Below, piece by piece: positions 32,850 to 40,990 of a DNA stretch of 64,000 nt. Position 1 is the stretch's first letter; every line of letters starts with the position of its first letter. This stretch comes from Conexibacter woesei Iso977N (GTDB taxonomy: Bacteria; Actinomycetota; Thermoleophilia; Solirubrobacterales; Solirubrobacteraceae). A program made the translations under genes and the position numbers. The notes below the pieces were generated by a model. That model saw nothing but the letters and a program-made list of their open reading frames with translations, was not told the origin of the DNA and searched no databases. The stretch spans positions 1,736,001 through 1,800,000 of the forward strand of contig NZ_AUKG01000001.1 of the NCBI RefSeq assembly GCF_000424625.1, in the 5' to 3' direction.

Positions 32850-34286
32850 TTGACCTCCTCCGCTCCCGCGGCGGCCGCGCCTCCCCAAGCGGCCGCCTAC
32901 AACCTGCGCTGGATCGTGCTCGCGATCGTGCTCGTCGCCGAGATCATGGACCTGCTCGACAGCACCGTCATCACGATCGCCGCGCCGACCGTCCGGCACG
33001 AGCTCGGCGGCTCGACCGCCACGATGCAGTGGTGGGCCGCCGGCTACACGCTCGCGTTCGGCGTGTTCATGATCATCGGCGGCCGGCTCGGCGACCTCTT
33101 CGGCCGCAAGCGGATCTTCGCGATCGGCATCGCGGGCTTCACGCTCGCCTCCGCGGCCTGCGCGCTCGCCCCCGACCCGGACGTCCTGATCGCCACGCGC
33201 GTCCTCCAGGGCGCCTTCGGCGCGCTGCTGATCCCGCAGGGCCTCGGCATGATCAAGACCGTCTTCCCGCCCGCCGAGATGGGCGGCGCGTTCGCCGCGT
33301 TCGGCCCCGTGATGGGCCTCGCCGCGGTCGGCGGCCCGGTCCTCGCCGGCTGGCTCGTCAGCGCCGACCTGCTCGGGACCGGCTGGCGGATGATCTTCCT
33401 CGTCAACCTGCCGCTCGGCGTGATCGGGCTGATCGGCGCGCTGCGCTTCTTCCCCGAGTCGCGCTCGCCGGAGCGGCTCAGGCTCGACCCGCTCGGCGTC
33501 GGCCTGATCGCCGCCGCGTCGTTCTGCCTGATCTACCCGCTGGTCCAGGGCCGCGAGCTGGGCTGGCCCGTGTGGACCTTCGTCATGATCGCCGCCGGCT
33601 TCGTCCTGCTCGGCGCGTTCATGGCCGTCGAGCGCCGCGGCCACGGCACGCCGCTGATCGAGCCGTCGCTCCTCCGGAACCGCGCGTTCACGTCCGGCCT
33701 CGCGGTCGGGATCGCGTTCTTCGCCGGGTTCGCCGGGCTGTTGTTGGTGTTGTCGGTCTTCTTCCAGTCGGCGCTGCAGTTCACGCCGTCCCAGGCGGGT
33801 CTGGCGTTCATCCCGACGACGGCCGCCTCGGCGGTCGCGGCCGGCGCGTCGTTCCCGCTGATGGCGAGGTTCGGGCGCGGCGTCCTGCAGACCGGGATCG
33901 TCGTGATCACGCTGTCGCTGGTCGGCCTGGCGCTGATCGTCGGCCACCACGGGACCGACACGACGACGTGGACGATGGTCCCGGCGCTGATCCCGTTCGG
34001 CCTCGGCCTCGGGTTCGTCTTCGGGCCGCTGTTCAACGTGATCCTGGCGGGCGTCGACGACCGCGAGGTCGGCTCGGCGTCGGGCACGCTGAACGCGGTG
34101 CAGCAGCTGGGCAACTCGATCGGCGTCGCGGTGCTGGCGACGATCTTCTTCTCGCTGACCGACCACGGCCACCTCGCGCCGGCCGCGCTGAAGACCACCG
34201 TGTTGATCTCGGCGGGGCTGTTCGCGCTGGCGTTGTTGTTGTCCTTCCTGCTCCCCAAAGAAGCCCGGATGGATGACCCGCACTAG
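32850..34286 (+). CDS. MFS drug efflux transporter, DHA2 family
   Basis: A 478-residue 14-helix exporter: DLLDSTVITIAAPTVRHELG (helix 1), GGRLGDLFGRKRIF (motif A), RVLQGAFGALLIPQGLGMI (motif C-like), and GSASGTLNAVQQLGNSIGVAV in the second half. The TTG start has AAGGA 8 nt upstream. It is divergent from tetR, across twin operators, and is presumably induced by a drug-like ligand. Its stop shares CTAG with the convergent fdhD. Confidence 0.9.
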   Translation: MTSSAPAAAAPPQAAAYNLRWIVLAIVLVAEIMDLLDSTVITIAAPTVRHELGGSTATMQWWAAGYTLAFGVFMIIGGRLGDLFGRKRIFAIGIAGFTLASAACALAPDPDVLIATRVLQGAFGALLIPQGLGMIKTVFPPAEMGGAFAAFGPVMGLAAVGGPVLAGWLVSADLLGTGWRMIFLVNLPLGVIGLIGALRFFPESRSPERLRLDPLGVGLIAAASFCLIYPLVQGRELGWPVWTFVMIAAGFVLLGAFMAVERRGHGTPLIEPSLLRNRAFTSGLAVGIAFFAGFAGLLLVLSVFFQSALQFTPSQAGLAFIPTTAASAVAAGASFPLMARFGRGVLQTGIVVITLSLVGLALIVGHHGTDTTTWTMVPALIPFGLGLGFVFGPLFNVILAGVDDREVGSASGTLNAVQQLGNSIGVAVLATIFFSLTDHGHLAPAALKTTVLISAGLFALALLLSFLLPKEARMDDPH

Positions 34287-35035
34287 TCGGTGAGGCGCCC
34301 GGTGTCCGCGTAGATGTTCACGCGGCCGCCGCGCGCGAAGCCGGCGAGCGTCATGCCGCGGTCGGCCGCGAGGTCGACCGCGAGCGACGACGGCGCGCCG
34401 ACGCCGACCAGGACCGGGCAGCCCGCGACCGCGGCCTTCTGGACCAGCTCGAACGACAGGCGGCCGGAGACGCAGAGGATCCGGTCGCCGAGCGGCAGCG
34501 CGCCGTCGAGCAGCGCGCGGCCGATCACCTTGTCCATCGCGTTGTGGCGCCCGACGTCCTCGCGCACGCAGAGCAGCTCGCCCTGCGGGTCGAACAGCCC
34601 GGTCGCGTGCAGCCCGCCGGTCACCTTGAAGCCCGGCTGGCGCAGGCGGTCCGGGAGCGACGCCAGCAGCGCGCGCGCCACGCGCGGCGTGCCGGGGGTC
34701 AACGGCTCCGCGTGGACCGCGACCTCCTCCAGCGCGCCCTTGCCGCAGACCCCGCACGACGACGTCGTGTAGAACCGCCGCTCGCGCGCCGCGCCGGTCA
34801 GCTCGGCGTCGACCTCGACGATGTTGTTGGCGAAGTCCTCGGTCGGCCCGGCGCCCAGGACGGGACCGCTCAGCAACCCCTCGCCGTGCAGGAACCCGAC
34901 GGCCAGCTCCTCGTCGTGGCCGGGCGTCCGCATCGTCACCGCCAGCGCGCGGCCGCGCACCCGGATCTCCAGCGGCTCCTCGACGGCGACGCGGTCCTCG
35001 ATCCCACCATCCCGCACCACGGGGGCGTGCATCAT
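34283..35035 (-). CDS. fdhD: Formate dehydrogenase accessory sulfurtransferase FdhD
   Basis: FdhD carries sulphur from a cysteine desulphurase to the molybdenum cofactor of formate dehydrogenase. The 250-residue sequence has the catalytic loop SSCGVCGKGALEEV (CxxC), LCVREDVGRHNAMDKVIG, and CVSGRLSFELVQKAAVAG, all FdhD hallmarks. The formate dehydrogenase subunits are not next to it here. Two ATG codons in a row open the frame; the first is used. Confidence 0.92.
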   Translation of the reverse strand: MMHAPVVRDGGIEDRVAVEEPLEIRVRGRALAVTMRTPGHDEELAVGFLHGEGLLSGPVLGAGPTEDFANNIVEVDAELTGAARERRFYTTSSCGVCGKGALEEVAVHAEPLTPGTPRVARALLASLPDRLRQPGFKVTGGLHATGLFDPQGELLCVREDVGRHNAMDKVIGRALLDGALPLGDRILCVSGRLSFELVQKAAVAGCPVLVGVGAPSSLAVDLAADRGMTLAGFARGGRVNIYADTGRLTD

Positions 35036-35048
35036 GGACCGAGTTCTA

Positions 35049-35876
35049 CTACTCGATGCCGCCGGCCACCCGGGCGGCCAGCGCCGCCTCCAGCCGCTCG
35101 ACCGTGCGCTGCACGTCCTCGATCTGCGCGGGCTCCAGCCCGCCCTCCAGCGCGCGGTTGGCGGCGGCGCCGATCGGGCCGCGCTCCTCGCGCAGCTCGG
35201 CGAGCCGCCGCGCCATCTCCTTGTGGTGCGTCCAGGCCTGCAGCTCGCTCAGCGCCGCCTCCAGCGCGACCCGGACCTGCAGCGCCGCCTCGCGCGTGCG
35301 GCCGCGGTCGAGGTCCAGGCGGGCGCGCAGCGTCAGCTCCTCGCAGGCCAGCGCGACGTCGCGCCCGGCCAGCAGCGCCGCGAAGCGCTCCTGCGGGCGC
35401 AGCGCGTGGAGGCGGCGCTCGACCTCCAGCGCGCGCGGGTCCACGTACTTCGCGTCCTCCCAGTGGCCGTGGGCGACCTCGTCGCCGGAGCCGGTGCCGA
35501 CCCGGATCGCCAGCGCCTGCTCGGCGGCGATCTCGCGCACGAACGGGTCGGCGCGGACGACGCGCTGGGCGTGCAGGACGCGGTTGAGGACGTCGACCGC
35601 CGTGGCGACCTCGGCCTCCAGGTCGACGCCGGTCAACCACGCGGCGGCGTCGTCCAGGTCGCCCAGCGGCTGCGCGCCGACGAGCGTCGCGACCGACACC
35701 GGGACCGACGAGATCGCGGGGGAGGGCTCGGCGCGGCCGCCGTCGCGCCTGCCGCCGCGGCCGAACATCCCGCGGCGCTTCTTGGCCGGCGCGCCGATCG
35801 TCTCGAGGACGAGGACGTGCTCCGGCTCGCCCGCGTGCCCGCGCAGGACGTAGCGCCCGTCGGCGGGGCCGAGCAC
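35049..35876 (-). CDS. Protein of unknown function, helical C-terminal half
   Basis: A 275-residue soluble protein: a beta-hairpin start (RYVLRGHAGEPEHVLVLETIGA), a basic Gly/Arg linker, and a helical remainder (WLTGVDLEAEVATAVDVLNRVLHAQRVVRADP, LELQAWTHHKEMARRLAEL-type helices). GTG 35876 is the first standard start codon, but the frame is open upstream to 35936 and those codons read like protein (FRFVQLELPW). A CTG start at 35936, 4 nt past the previous stop, is therefore possible. No family recognised. Confidence 0.6.
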   Translation of the reverse strand: MLGPADGRYVLRGHAGEPEHVLVLETIGAPAKKRRGMFGRGGRRDGGRAEPSPAISSVPVSVATLVGAQPLGDLDDAAAWLTGVDLEAEVATAVDVLNRVLHAQRVVRADPFVREIAAEQALAIRVGTGSGDEVAHGHWEDAKYVDPRALEVERRLHALRPQERFAALLAGRDVALACEELTLRARLDLDRGRTREAALQVRVALEAALSELQAWTHHKEMARRLAELREERGPIGAAANRALEGGLEPAQIEDVQRTVERLEAALAARVAGGIE

Positions 35877-35940
35877 CCAGGGCAGCTCCAGCTGGACGAA
35901 CCGGAACCGGGACCCTGGGGCGGGCGGCGCGTCCAGCGGA

Positions 35941-38586
35941 CTACTTCCCGGAGGACTTCTTGGCCGACGACTCGGTGGTCGTCGTCTTCGGCTTGGGGTC
36001 GTCGATCGCGTACTTCGACGGCGTGGTCGGCACCGTCGGGTTGTCGATCGAGCCGAGGCGGTTGATCAGCTTGATCCACTGCTTCGGCTTCAGGGCCGCG
36101 TTGAGCTGGCGGTCGGCCTTCGAGTCCGAGCCGAGCTCGGGGCGGAAGCCGACGTGGATGTGATCCGCGTGATCCGGCAGCGAGAGCGTGTTGTCCGCGC
36201 CGTCGAACGTCATCAGCGAGATGATCTGGTGCGGCTTCATCGTGCCCTGCAGCGTCAGCAGGCGGCGGATCGTCATGTCGGTGATCGAGCCCTCGCCCTG
36301 GTGGCCGAGGATCGGGATCCCGTTGATTGCCGCGATGTCGACCGCGTTGCCGGACGAGTGCTCGGACACGTTGCCCGAGGTCGTCATCAGGGAGTGGCCG
36401 CACTCCAGCGCGGAGACGGTGGGCTTCAGGCCCGAGGCGGCGAGGAACTCGAGCGTCGCGAGCACGCGGCGGTCGATGTTGCCGGCCTGGATGTCGCGGC
36501 GGCCGCAGTCGTAGACCTCGATGCGCGAGTCGTTGAGCACCTCGTGCTGCAGCGACTCCTTGCTCATCAGGAGGATCTGGCCGATCGACGGGTTCTTCGC
36601 GTCCGGGCCGAAGAACGGGTTCTTGCCCGCGGCGCGGTAGATCGCGGTCGACTCGAGCAGCTTCCAGCCGTCGAGGATCGGCTTCGGGTCGACCCGCGGC
36701 GCGCCCTTGCCCGCCGGGCGGATCTCGAAGAGGAGGTGGGGCGCGACGTGCTTCTCGGTCTTGCCGATGCGCCCGAGGAGCGTGCCCGCGACGACCTTGG
36801 AGCCGACCTTCAGCTTCTTGATCGTGACGTCCTTGGAGTCCAGGCCCAGGACCTTGGTGAACTGCGCCTGGTAGCTCGTCGAGCCGTTCTGGAACTCGCC
36901 GTTGAGGAGCTGCTCCTCGCCGCCGGACTGGTAGGAGGCGGGGCGCGACGGGTTGGCGAACGCGCGCTCCTTGGCGCCGCCGGTGACGTCGGCCGCGCTC
37001 AGGACCTCCTTGGTGCCGGTGCCGGTGGCCGCGGCGGGGGAGGTGGCCTCCTGCGCGTTGGTCTCGGTCCGGTCCTTGGCCTCGGCGTCGCTGGTCTTGG
37101 CGGCGGTCTTCGCCTTCGGCTGGCTGCCGGCGGACGCGGCCTGCGTCGGCTTGGCGTCCTTCCTCTTGGCGAGCCCGAGCTCCTTGTTGACCTCGGCCTT
37201 GGTGACCTTCTCGGCCTTCGGCACGGCGTACGCGTCGGCGACCTTCTTGAGGTGCGCGTACGTGTAGGTGTTGCCGTAGACGTCCTGGAGCTGGATGAAG
37301 CGGCCGAGGCGCTTGGTCTTGCCGACCTTGACGACCTTGCCGTCCTGCGTGGCGATCGCGGGCGAGCCGGCCTTGGCGTAGATGTTGATGCCGCGCCGGG
37401 ACGTGTTGGCGTCGACCGGGACCGCGGCGTTGTGACCCTTGGCGATCTTCCTGTTGATGTCGCGCTCGGTCAGGTCGTCCGCGTAGGTGGCCTTGGCGGC
37501 GACCGGGAAGCGGCCCTGCGTCAGGCCCGTGAGCGAGCCGACGAGGTCGGTCGGCATGCCGCCGATCAGGCGGGCGCGCATCAGGACCGAGTCGACGTAC
37601 CAGTCGGCGTGGTTGTAGGAGAAGATCGCCTTGCGGACGTCGGTGTCGGCGCCGGCGGCCTTCAGGTAGCGCGCGGCGGCGAAGATCGCGTCGACCGGGT
37701 TGTACGGGTCCTTCTTGCCGTCGTGGTTGGCGTCGACGCCGTACTGCTTCCACGTGGACGGCATGAACTGCATCCAGCCCAGGGCGCCGGCGGTCGAGAC
37801 GTTGAGGTTCCGGCCGTAGTCGGTCTCGATCTCGTTGATGCCGGCCAGGACCTCCCAGCGCACGCCGTACTCGATGCCGGCGGCCTGGTAGATCGGGAGC
37901 AGGAAGGGCGGGATCCGGAACTTGTCGATGAAGAAGTTCGGGACGCCGATCGCGGCGGCGCCCGGGAGCGCCTGCGAGAAGGTGGGGTTGGCGGCGGTCG
38001 GGACGCCGTCGGCCTGGCGGTCGTCGGTGGCGGTCGGCTGGCCGTCGGCCTTGTCCCTCTTGGACTTCGCGTCCTCGCCGGTCGCCTTGCGCAGCGCCTT
38101 GCCGATCGTGTCCTGCGCCTGCTGGCCGCCGGCGGAGGCCGAGGGGCCGGAGTCGGTCGCGCCCGGGACCGCGGAGGTCGCGGGGGACGACGACGTGCCG
38201 GGCGTGGCGGACGTCGGGTCGCTGCTGGGCGTCGCGCTCGTGGGCGCGGACGCGGGCGGCGTGGAGGTCTGGGTCGTCTGCGTGGCGTCCGCGGGCGCGG
38301 ACGGCGACGACGAGGTCCCGGTGTCCGCGGGGGCGGGCGCGGGCGTGTCCGCGGTCACCGACGCGACGGGCGTGGAGACGGACGGGCCCGTGGACGTGTC
38401 CGTCGGCGCCGCCGCGGGCGTCGTGGTGGAGGTGGTGTCGTCGACCTGGACCGTCACGGTCTGGCCGCCGAGCAGCGTCACCGTGATGGTGCGTAGGTCA
38501 GCCGACGCCGGGAAGACGGCAGCGCCAAAGCCCGCCGTGAATGCTCCGGCGGACATCAGTCCGATCAGCAGCTTGCGCCGTCTCAT
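35941..38586 (-). CDS. Secreted peptidoglycan hydrolase: SLT transglycosylase + degenerate M23 + M15-like peptidase
   Basis: An 881-residue exported cell-wall enzyme. After the signal peptide (LLIGLMSAGAFTAGFGAAVF) comes a ~150-residue Pro/Thr/Ser linker. A soluble lytic transglycosylase domain covers about 225-335 (GVRWEVLAGINEIETDYGR with catalytic Glu, then GALGWMQFMPSTW). A LytM/M23-like fold follows (YGNTYTYAHLKK, HLLFEIRP), split by a Lys/Ala-rich insert. An M15-type peptidase ends the protein (VSEHSSGNAVDIAA, PDHADHIHVGF). The M23 zinc residues are replaced (RGIN for HxGxD, HLL for HxH), so that domain is probably not catalytic; SLT and M15 motifs look intact. Confidence 0.85.
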   Translation of the reverse strand: MRRRKLLIGLMSAGAFTAGFGAAVFPASADLRTITVTLLGGQTVTVQVDDTTSTTTPAAAPTDTSTGPSVSTPVASVTADTPAPAPADTGTSSSPSAPADATQTTQTSTPPASAPTSATPSSDPTSATPGTSSSPATSAVPGATDSGPSASAGGQQAQDTIGKALRKATGEDAKSKRDKADGQPTATDDRQADGVPTAANPTFSQALPGAAAIGVPNFFIDKFRIPPFLLPIYQAAGIEYGVRWEVLAGINEIETDYGRNLNVSTAGALGWMQFMPSTWKQYGVDANHDGKKDPYNPVDAIFAAARYLKAAGADTDVRKAIFSYNHADWYVDSVLMRARLIGGMPTDLVGSLTGLTQGRFPVAAKATYADDLTERDINRKIAKGHNAAVPVDANTSRRGINIYAKAGSPAIATQDGKVVKVGKTKRLGRFIQLQDVYGNTYTYAHLKKVADAYAVPKAEKVTKAEVNKELGLAKRKDAKPTQAASAGSQPKAKTAAKTSDAEAKDRTETNAQEATSPAAATGTGTKEVLSAADVTGGAKERAFANPSRPASYQSGGEEQLLNGEFQNGSTSYQAQFTKVLGLDSKDVTIKKLKVGSKVVAGTLLGRIGKTEKHVAPHLLFEIRPAGKGAPRVDPKPILDGWKLLESTAIYRAAGKNPFFGPDAKNPSIGQILLMSKESLQHEVLNDSRIEVYDCGRRDIQAGNIDRRVLATLEFLAASGLKPTVSALECGHSLMTTSGNVSEHSSGNAVDIAAINGIPILGHQGEGSITDMTIRRLLTLQGTMKPHQIISLMTFDGADNTLSLPDHADHIHVGFRPELGSDSKADRQLNAALKPKQWIKLINRLGSIDNPTVPTTPSKYAIDDPKPKTTTTESSAKKSSGK

Positions 38587-38611
38587 GAAAAGTGGTGCTC
38601 TCCTCCCGCGA

Positions 38612-38672
38612 CCCGATCAGGACCGACCGCGCCGCTGTCGCGGCGTGACCCTACCAAGGGGATCCGATCGGG
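38612..38672 (-). ncRNA. Candidate structured 5' leader of the cell-wall hydrolase gene
   Basis: Within an ~88-nt leader, CCCGATC (38672-38666) can pair with GATCGGG (38618-38612), enclosing a perfect CGCCGC-GACA-GCGGCG hairpin (38645-38630). The GGGAGGAG ribosome-binding site lies just after. It does not match a riboswitch class I know. Confidence 0.35.
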
Positions 38673-38680
38673 GGTGCAGG

Positions 38681-38709
38681 ACGCTACTTGCATGTTTCTG
38701 GATGTGCAA
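38681..38709 (-). promoter_or_regulatory. Promoter of the cell-wall hydrolase gene
   Basis: TTGCAC (38709-38704), 17-bp spacer, TAGCGT (38686-38681) on the minus strand. The inverted repeat TTGCA-N12-TGCAA spans the -35 and spacer and may be an operator. Confidence 0.6.
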
Positions 38710-38884
38710 ACCGCAACCGACTCGTGGCTGGTACCCAAGTCGGGACCGGTCCAGGAGGGGCCGTCAGCTCGGAGATCGGCCGATGCGGCGCCGGACTTGA
38801 AGACTCGACGTCCGCACTCGGCGTGAAGTTGCGACGAGCTGAGCGCGGAATCGCGATGTGAGGCTCGACTTGAGCCTGAGGGTT

Positions 38885-38912
38885 TTGAGCGGACGCACGG
38901 GCCGGGTACGGT
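38885..38912 (+). promoter_or_regulatory. Promoter of the coiled-coil protein gene
   Basis: TTGAGC (38885-38890), 16-bp spacer, TACGGT (38907-38912), about 40 nt upstream of TTG 38955. Between 38710 and 38884 I see no gene. Confidence 0.5.
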
Positions 38913-38954
38913 CTGCCGTCCACGGGTGAGCATCCAACCGCAGAGGGCGGAACA

Positions 38955-39401
38955 TTGAGTGAACAGACTGAGAACACCGGCGCCGACGGGCTCCGCGGGC
39001 AGATCAAGAGGCAGGGCGAGGACGCGCTCGGGCAGATCGCCCAGCAGCTGATGGAGTCGCCGCTGGTCCACAAGGCGCTGGCCGGCGCGTTCGACGCGCG
39101 GGAGAAGGCCGTGCAGGCCCAGGAGGCCGCGATGGGCGCGCTGAACCTGCCGTCGGCCGCCGACCTGGAGCGCCTGACGCGCCGCGTTCGCTCGCTGTCG
39201 CAGCGGCTGGAGGGGATCGAGGACGGCGTCGACCGCCTCGACGAGCGCCTCGCCGCGCTGCAGGCCAGCGCCCAGCTGGACGAGCGCCTCACCGGGATCG
39301 AGGCCGCGCTGGAGAAGCTCGGCAACGAGGTCGAGGCCGTGCGCAAGAAGCTTCCGGCGACCCCGCCGAGGAGGAGCGCGGCCGCCAGGAAGTCTTCTTA
39401 G
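38955..39401 (+). CDS. Coiled-coil protein, phasin-like
   Basis: A 148-residue helical protein: heptad-patterned stretches (LERLTRRVRSLSQRLEGIEDGVDRLDERLAAL and RLTGIEAALEKLGNEVEAVRKKL regions) and a basic Lys/Arg/Ala tail. Its layout (helix, coiled coil, basic tail) is like polyhydroxyalkanoate phasins and like the protein at 40430, but no motif proves it. The TTG start has AGGGCGG upstream. No neighbouring PHA synthase is seen. Confidence 0.6.
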   Translation: MSEQTENTGADGLRGQIKRQGEDALGQIAQQLMESPLVHKALAGAFDAREKAVQAQEAAMGALNLPSAADLERLTRRVRSLSQRLEGIEDGVDRLDERLAALQASAQLDERLTGIEAALEKLGNEVEAVRKKLPATPPRRSAAARKSS

Positions 39402-39460
39402 CTGCTTCGGGGAGAGGGGAGTTCTCGGCGCCCGGGAATTCGGAGCCCGGGATTTCGGAG

Positions 39461-39676
39461 CCCGCCCGCCCGGGGGATGAAGCGGGCAGGCGGGCGCCGG
39501 TTGGCTGCAGCCAGTGGGTGTCGAGTTGGGGAGGAGCGCCGCCGCCGGGGTGTGACAGGAGGAGGAGGCTCCCCGGCGGCGGCTTGGATGCAGTGACTTG
39601 CTGCAACGGATAGTGCCGAAGGTCTGGTGACCGATCCATTCGGCGAACAGGTGTCGCGCGGTGCGGATAGCCGCAC
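39461..39676. other. Structured 290-bp gap between convergent genes
   Basis: No open frame is convincing between 39402 and 39689. It contains three hairpins: CCCGCCCGCCCG with CGGGCAGGCGGG (39461-39494); a perfect 13-bp stem GCCGCCGCCGGGG/CCCCGGCGGCGGC (39538-39583) whose 20-nt loop holds ACAGGAGGAGGAGG; and GTGCGG-ATAG-CCGCAC (39661-39676), just past the nucleoside phosphorylase stop. They may be terminators of both flanking genes or a small RNA. Confidence 0.4.
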
Positions 39677-39689
39677 GGCGGTGTGGTGA

Positions 39690-40379
39690 CTACCCGTCCA
39701 GGCCGAGCGCTGCGGCGGCGGCGCGGCCCGCGGCTTCGCCCGCCGCCGCCTGCTGCTCGTCGTCGAGGCGGGCGCCGGTCGCGTCGACCGCGATCGCGAC
39801 GACGGCGCCGAACGCGATCCCGTGCCGGTTGGCAAGGGTTGCCAGCGCACCGGTCTCCAGATCGGCCGCCAGGACGCCCGCGGCGAGCCACTCGGCGGTG
39901 CGCGCCTCGGCGTCGGGCGCGTAGAGGAGGTCGTGGGAGGCGACGAGGCCGGCGCGGTCGGTGGCGTCGGCGACGATCTCCAGGCGCAGCGGCGCGCCGT
40001 CGCCGTTGAAGCCGAGCGCGGACGACACGCCGTCCTGCGCGAGCACGCCGGTCACCGCGACCAGCTCGCCGAGCTTCAGCTCCGGGTCGACGGCGCGCGC
40101 GGTCCCGACGCGGACCATCGTCGCCACGCCGAGGCCGGCCAGCTCCTCGAGGACGATCGCGGCGCTCGGCCCGCCCATCCCGGTCGCCTGGATCGACAGC
40201 AGCTCCCCGTCGCTCGCCGTTCCCGTGTAGCCCCAGAGCCCGCGGTGATGGTTGAGCATCTTGCGGTCGTCGCCGAGCACGACCTGCGCGAGCGCCAGCG
40301 CGCGGCCCGGGTCGCCGGGCAGCAGCGCGCGGGGCGCGACGGTGGCGACGGGGCGGAGGTGGAACGGCGCGGCGGGCAT
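39690..40379 (-). CDS. Nucleoside phosphorylase (PNP/UDP family)
   Basis: A 229-residue enzyme that splits nucleosides with phosphate to a base and ribose-1-phosphate. Family motifs are ALLPGDPGRALALA (phosphate loop), LNHHRGLWGYTG, IQATGMGGPSAAIVLEEL, VRVGTARAVDPELKLGE and the ribose-binding EaadleTgaL-like AADLETGALATLA. Overall it is closest to the uridine/purine (DeoD/Udp) branch; the exact base preference is not clear. TACACT lies 10 nt before the ATG. Confidence 0.88.
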   Translation of the reverse strand: MPAAPFHLRPVATVAPRALLPGDPGRALALAQVVLGDDRKMLNHHRGLWGYTGTASDGELLSIQATGMGGPSAAIVLEELAGLGVATMVRVGTARAVDPELKLGELVAVTGVLAQDGVSSALGFNGDGAPLRLEIVADATDRAGLVASHDLLYAPDAEARTAEWLAAGVLAADLETGALATLANRHGIAFGAVVAIAVDATGARLDDEQQAAAGEAAGRAAAAALGLDG

Positions 40380-40389
40380 GAGGGCGGCG

Positions 40390-40420
40390 AGTGTACGGGC
40401 GGGCCGAGCGGGCATAGACT
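40390..40420. promoter_or_regulatory. Divergent -10 boxes, nucleoside phosphorylase / phasin-like pair
   Basis: Minus strand TACACT (40395-40390), 10 nt before ATG 40379. Plus strand TAGACT (40415-40420), 9 nt before ATG 40430. Only 50 bp separate the two starts. Confidence 0.55.
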
Positions 40421-40429
40421 CACCGAGCC

Positions 40430-40984
40430 ATGGCGAAGAAGTCCAAGAAGGAGAAGGCCGCCGCCGACGCGGCCACCTCGCGTGCCGACCAGCTGCGCGC
40501 CGCCGTCGAGGGCGCCTTCGGGGCGACCGCTCAGGGTGCCGCACCGGTCGGAAAGCGCGCGCAGGAGCTGGCCGACGAGCTCGTCGGTGCCGCGACGCGC
40601 CTGCGTGCGTCGCTGATCGCCGACGAGGACCTCGTCGCGGCCGCGACGAGGGTCCGGGAGACGCTCGGCTCGCCCGAGGCGGCCGCCGCGGCGACCCGCG
40701 TCCGCGAGGCGGTCGAGGGCCTGCGCAGCTCCGCGACGCCTGGGTCGGGCGGCGGCGCAACCGCGTCCGGCCCGACGTTCGACGACCTCACCGCGCTGCG
40801 CGCGCAGGTCGAGAAGCTCGAGGCGCGCGTCGCCGAGCTGGAGACCGCGGCCGCCGCGCCCAGGCCGGCGCCCAGGCGCCGCGCCCCCGCGCGCAGGCCG
40901 GCCGCCGGCGCCGCGAGGCCCACCGCACGCCGCACCGCCGCCCGCAAGCCGCCGGCGACCGGCGGCGACGAGCCCGCCGCCTAG
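40430..40984 (+). CDS. Phasin-like / granule-associated protein with basic tail
   Basis: A 184-residue protein: Lys-rich start (MAKKSKKEKAAADAA), amphipathic Ala-rich helices, a coiled coil (ALRAQVEKLEARVAELETAAA) and a ~45-residue tail of Arg, Ala and Pro (RRRAPARRPAAGAAR). This resembles histone-H1-like or PHA-granule phasin proteins that bind DNA or polymer granules; the choice is uncertain. It leads a run with the epimerase and acyltransferase genes (gaps 6 and -1 nt). Confidence 0.55.
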   Translation: MAKKSKKEKAAADAATSRADQLRAAVEGAFGATAQGAAPVGKRAQELADELVGAATRLRASLIADEDLVAAATRVRETLGSPEAAAAATRVREAVEGLRSSATPGSGGGATASGPTFDDLTALRAQVEKLEARVAELETAAAAPRPAPRRRAPARRPAAGAARPTARRTAARKPPATGGDEPAA

Positions 40985-40990
40985 CGCACG

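Noticed and set aside
38587-38780. c-di-AMP (ydaO-type) riboswitch upstream of the cell-wall hydrolase
   Set aside because: Position is typical, but the conserved GGGGTGAAT-like and other core blocks are not found on the minus strand here.
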